This document shows, one piece after another, positions 6,330 through 6,398 of a DNA stretch of 6,398 nt; within the stretch, counting starts at the first letter, position 1; every line of letters begins with the position of its first letter. A program made the translations under genes and the position numbers. Location: NCBI GenBank assembly GCA_017460265.1, contig JAFUBJ010000177.1, forward strand, positions 1 through 6,398. The letters run 5' to 3'. The notes below the pieces were generated by a model. The model was not told the origin of the DNA, made no database searches, and saw only the letters and a program-made list of their open reading frames with translations. Source of the stretch: Atopobiaceae bacterium (GTDB taxonomy: Bacteria > Actinomycetota > Coriobacteriia > Coriobacteriales > Atopobiaceae).

Positions 6330-6369
6330 ATGTGCCCGCACGCGTTACTGACTGCGCGTGCGGGCACAT
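6330..6369 (+). terminator. 15-bp hairpin, probable terminator or attenuator
   Basis: Perfect inverted repeat, 6330-6344 with 6355-6369, with a 10-nt loop and a stem rich in G+C. Only a broken T-run follows (TTACGTTT), so termination would be less typical than a classic intrinsic terminator, as is common in high-G+C bacteria. Its 5' foot shares the palindrome CACATCGATGTG (6323-6334) with the 3' arm of P1, so opening one helix could affect the other. It lies 26 nt before the ATG at 6396. Confidence 0.55.
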
Positions 6370-6395
6370 TACGTTTGTGGTGACGGAGCTATCTT

Positions 6396-6398
6396 ATG
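6396..6398 (+). CDS. Start codon of a rightward gene running off the window
   Basis: The last three bases are ATG, preceded by GGAG (6385-6388) with a 7-nt spacer, a well-formed translation start. Nothing of the protein is visible, so no function can be given. It is the natural target of the leader RNA, which would form its 5' untranslated region of about 190 nt. Confidence 0.5.

Overview
The window is high in G+C, with Actinobacteria-like codon use. A Gram-positive-type LPxTG cell-wall sorting signal, NHLM-type export ATPases and an E. coli-like EIIA-Glc together suggest a host-associated member of the Coriobacteriia (Olsenella/Atopobium-like). That placement is an inference from gene content and composition, not from a marker gene.

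Layout. From 1 to about 5600 everything reads leftward (minus strand). In transcription order there are two overlapping/adjacent ABC exporter genes (ABC1 3474-5603, ABC2 1306-3459), then a single-domain glucose-type PTS EIIA (crr, 670-1185), then a YigZ/IMPACT-family gene (yigZ) cut by the left window edge. Right of about 5836 the sequence reads rightward. It holds the frameshifted 3' remnant of an LPxTG surface protein, a good sigma-70-like promoter, a strongly structured RNA leader of about 125 nt, a 15-bp hairpin, and a ribosome-binding site plus ATG that ends exactly at the window edge.

How the parts work together. The two ABC genes resemble the paired exporters of NHLM/proteusin-type peptide systems: an ABC1 with a C39 peptidase-type N-terminus, and an ABC2 with its own N-terminal domain and no peptidase. 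They are translationally linked (the ABC2 ribosome-binding site covers the ABC1 stop). The C39 domain of ABC1 has lost its catalytic Cys (Asn instead) and His (Tyr instead), while both ATPase sites are intact. No precursor peptide, modification enzyme or HlyD-like adaptor is visible next to them. crr and yigZ are ordinary metabolic/housekeeping genes with their own leader regions. A pair of competing hairpins lies over the yigZ ribosome-binding site.

Most worth following up: the promoter-leader-hairpin unit at 6169-6398, whose predicted 5' end coincides with a 9-bp closing stem that encloses two crossing stems (a possible pseudoknot), and which I cannot assign to a known RNA class; the peptidase-dead orphan exporter pair; and the rearrangement junction near 5820-5836, where an in-frame 5' extension of ABC1 meets the broken surface-protein gene.
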